From IMG/VR virus record IMGVR_UViG_3300049483_000076, positions 1 through 38,352 of that record: DNA of 38,352 nt; one strand, given 5' to 3'. Each line of letters starts with the position of its first letter. Within the stretch, counting starts at the first letter, position 1. A program made the translations under genes and the position numbers. The notes beneath the pieces are model-generated. The model saw only the letters and a program-made list of their open reading frames with translations, did not search any database and was not told where the DNA came from. Below are positions 36,629-38,352 of the stretch, piece after piece. This stretch comes from a virus.

Positions 36629-38301
36629 GCCCAGTACGTCTTAGCGGCGGACTCGACCGCCGAGCGGCTGCGCGTGTACCCGGCTTTGAAAGCCTCGTAC
36701 GTGAGTCGCCCGTTCTCGTCCCAATAGCGCAGCACTTCCTCTGACGCCCACTTCCTCGCGGTCGTCGGGTTCACGCGGAGCAGGTCGCGAGTGCGACGCC
36801 CCGCGGCTTGCGCCTCGCGCGTGAGCGTCGTGCCTCGGGTCGCGTCCTCTAGCTCGATCCACGCCCGGTCTAGGTACGCGTCCCATTCGGCGCGAATCTG
36901 CCGCTCGGGCGGGATGCTGCCGCGCACCGGAACCGTAGCCTCGTTTTTCCACGCCCATTGCTGCTCGGAGAATCGGCTGTCTGACGGCAACCTGTCGAGG
37001 AACGCGAACTGTTCGTCTTCGGTCAGGTTGTCGAACCACGTATATGTCTGTTCGTTGTACGGGTCGTGAATGTCGGCCTTCCACGGCTGCGGCCTGCCCG
37101 CAAGGCGCGCGTCAATCTGCTCGCTGACACGCTCGGCGCCGGCCCAATCGCCACGGTCGGCGAGGTCGGCCATAAGCGCATCGGCCTCGTCGTCGGTCAA
37201 CCCGTCGATCGTGTACGCCTTCGCCGGCGTGGGTCGGGACGCCTGCGGCGGTGCCGACGGCTGACGCGGGGCGCGCGGCGGTTTCGGCTCGGGCGGCTTC
37301 GCGGTGTGGTACGCCGGTCGCCATTCCGGCGACTCGACGCGCTGCGCCCATTTGCTCGGCGGGAACTTCCCTGCCTTCCACGCGGGGTACCCCTTCGGCC
37401 CGAGGACGTTGCGCTGCACGCTCTCGGGCTGTTGCTTTAGCCAGCCGACCGCGTCGCGCTTCGCGTCCTTCGGCTCGGGCCCAGGCAGCCCGAGGTCCTT
37501 GCGCGTCTTGAGCGCCGGGATCGACGTGCACCTGCCCTGGTGGTGGTCGTTCGGGCCCGGCTCGTCGAGCGAGTGCAACGTGCCGTCCATCGCCAGGCAC
37601 GACGGACAGGTGCGATCGCTCAGCTCACACAGCCAGGTCCACCCGGCCAGGACGTCGGCGTTCGCCCGCATCGTCTCGTGTGCGGCGGCGCGGTACGCGT
37701 CCATGACCTCGGTGCGGGCGATGACCTCGGCCCGGGCTAGTCCGCCATTGAACACGCCTTCGGTCGTCTTGACCATCTGCCGGGCGATGCGTCGCGGGTT
37801 GTCGCCGGCGGCGACGCCGACGCGCAGCGCGGATTTCATCGCCGCGGTGCCCTCGCGGCTCAGCACGTACGAGCGCACCGTGATCTGCTGCGTGCTGCGC
37901 TGCACGATGGCGTCGACGGCGGCGGGGTCGGTGGGCAGCCACGGGACCGCGCCGGACTGCGCGAGCGCGAGCGCGGCGGTATCGGCCTCGGCTCGTGGCG
38001 TGACTAGTTCGAGCGCCTTGAGCGTCTGCTGCGCGGTCGCGGTGTTCGTGTTCGCGAGCCGGCTCGCAATGTGGTCGATCGACTGTTCGAGGTTCACCCG
38101 GCGGGCGTACGGGATCGACGAGAACCGGGCGAACTCGCCCACGGCCTCGGCCCACGCGTCCGCGTAGGCGATGACCTCGTCGGCGACGCTTCCCCACGCG
38201 GCGTCCCACGCGCTGACGACAGCGGCCTGCCGGGCGTCGAAGATGGCGTCGAGCTCGGCGCGCTGGCGCAGCGAGAGCTCTACGGCTGCGGCTGTGACCA
38301 C
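36625..38301 (-). CDS. MuF-like head morphogenesis protein with long C-terminal extension
   Basis: 558 residues. The helical N-terminus (about 1-210) ends in the MuF core: GLARAEVIARTEVMDAYRAA, then WTWLCELSDRTCPSCLAMDG and HHQGRCTSIPAL (about 195-260), with Cys/His ligands typical of the Phage_Mu_F domain. After a Pro-rich linker (about 325-350) come about 200 residues of unrecognised sequence ending AVESAAKTYWA. Such extensions in MuF proteins can be a maturation protease or an injected effector. I see no protease signature. GTG 38301 overlaps the portal 3' end. Confidence 0.82.
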   Translation of the reverse strand: MVTAAAVELSLRQRAELDAIFDARQAAVVSAWDAAWGSVADEVIAYADAWAEAVGEFARFSSIPYARRVNLEQSIDHIASRLANTNTATAQQTLKALELVTPRAEADTAALALAQSGAVPWLPTDPAAVDAIVQRSTQQITVRSYVLSREGTAAMKSALRVGVAAGDNPRRIARQMVKTTEGVFNGGLARAEVIARTEVMDAYRAAAHETMRANADVLAGWTWLCELSDRTCPSCLAMDGTLHSLDEPGPNDHHQGRCTSIPALKTRKDLGLPGPEPKDAKRDAVGWLKQQPESVQRNVLGPKGYPAWKAGKFPPSKWAQRVESPEWRPAYHTAKPPEPKPPRAPRQPSAPPQASRPTPAKAYTIDGLTDDEADALMADLADRGDWAGAERVSEQIDARLAGRPQPWKADIHDPYNEQTYTWFDNLTEDEQFAFLDRLPSDSRFSEQQWAWKNEATVPVRGSIPPERQIRAEWDAYLDRAWIELEDATRGTTLTREAQAAGRRTRDLLRVNPTTARKWASEEVLRYWDENGRLTYEAFKAGYTRSRSAVESAAKTYWA

Positions 38302-38352
38302 GGCGCACCCAGCACAGCGCCGGCGGGCATCGCGGGAGCGCCGGGCATGCCG
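38280..38352 (-). CDS. Portal protein, 3' end (continuation of the gene at 1-1400)
   Basis: This is the last part of the portal frame when the window is read as a circle. The codon split across the junction uses bases 2, 1 and 38352. The peptide then runs through a Met/Pro/Gly/Ala-rich tail ending WSQPQP and a TAG at 38282-38280. The tail overlaps the GTG start of the MuF-like gene (38301) by 22 bases, which fits translational coupling between portal and MuF-like genes. Confidence 0.85.
   Translation of the reverse strand, partial: GMPGAPAMPAGAVLGAPWSQPQP

Overview
This GC-rich 38,352-base window looks like the complete genome of a small tailed phage (siphovirus type) of an actinobacterial host. 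Grounds for the host: high GC with strong third-position G/C, GAAAGGA/GAGAGG-type ribosome binding sites, frequent GTG starts, a lysis cassette of actinophage type, and a site matching the chromosomal parS sequence used by Streptomyces and relatives. The host genus cannot be read from the sequence. The portal gene starts at 1400 on the minus strand, runs off base 1, and continues in frame from base 38352 to a stop at 38280. The window is therefore a circular map cut inside the portal gene.

Layout. A divergent promoter region at 12912-13067 carries two palindromic TTGACNNNGTCAA operators. Leftward (minus strand) from it lie small early genes (12911-11526) and a giant 1569-residue primase-polymerase/helicase/DNA polymerase fusion (11415-6706). 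They are followed without a strand change by two tail-fibre-like proteins (6568-3999), a ribbon-helix-helix protein, the terminase subunits with tiny coupled ORFs (3784-1451) and the portal. Across the map junction the same strand continues with a MuF-like protein (38301-36625), scaffold-like protein (35716), major capsid (35072), head-tail connectors (33900-31961), major tail protein (31654), frameshifted tail chaperones (31062-30101), tape measure (30073), minor tail proteins (26973-22580) and the lysis cassette (22552-20424).

Rightward (plus strand) from the divergent promoter lies a DNA-metabolism operon: small unknown genes, a Cas4/RecB-type nuclease, a Pro/Gln-rich putative ssDNA-binding protein, a SNF2-type helicase, a RuvC-like resolvase, small membrane proteins, a DUF932-like protein and an XRE regulator. 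It ends at a strong hairpin (20376-20409) where the two transcription directions converge. A separate island of three small plus-strand genes (35814-36628) sits antisense inside the structural operon, between the MuF-like gene and the scaffold, and has its own copy of the early operator/promoter.

How it may work (inference). One palindromic operator family, overlapping the -35 elements, coordinates both early operons and the antisense island. Two of these promoters put the -10 box so close to the ATG that their mRNAs should be leaderless. The polymerase fusion contains an AT-richer, repeat-bearing linker with the same operator inside it, a candidate replication origin or relic of a former intergenic control region. 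A near-perfect parS site next to the capsid terminator suggests contact with the host chromosome-segregation protein ParB. No integrase, CRISPR array, tRNA or insertion sequence was seen. No gene-free stretch longer than 300 bases exists.
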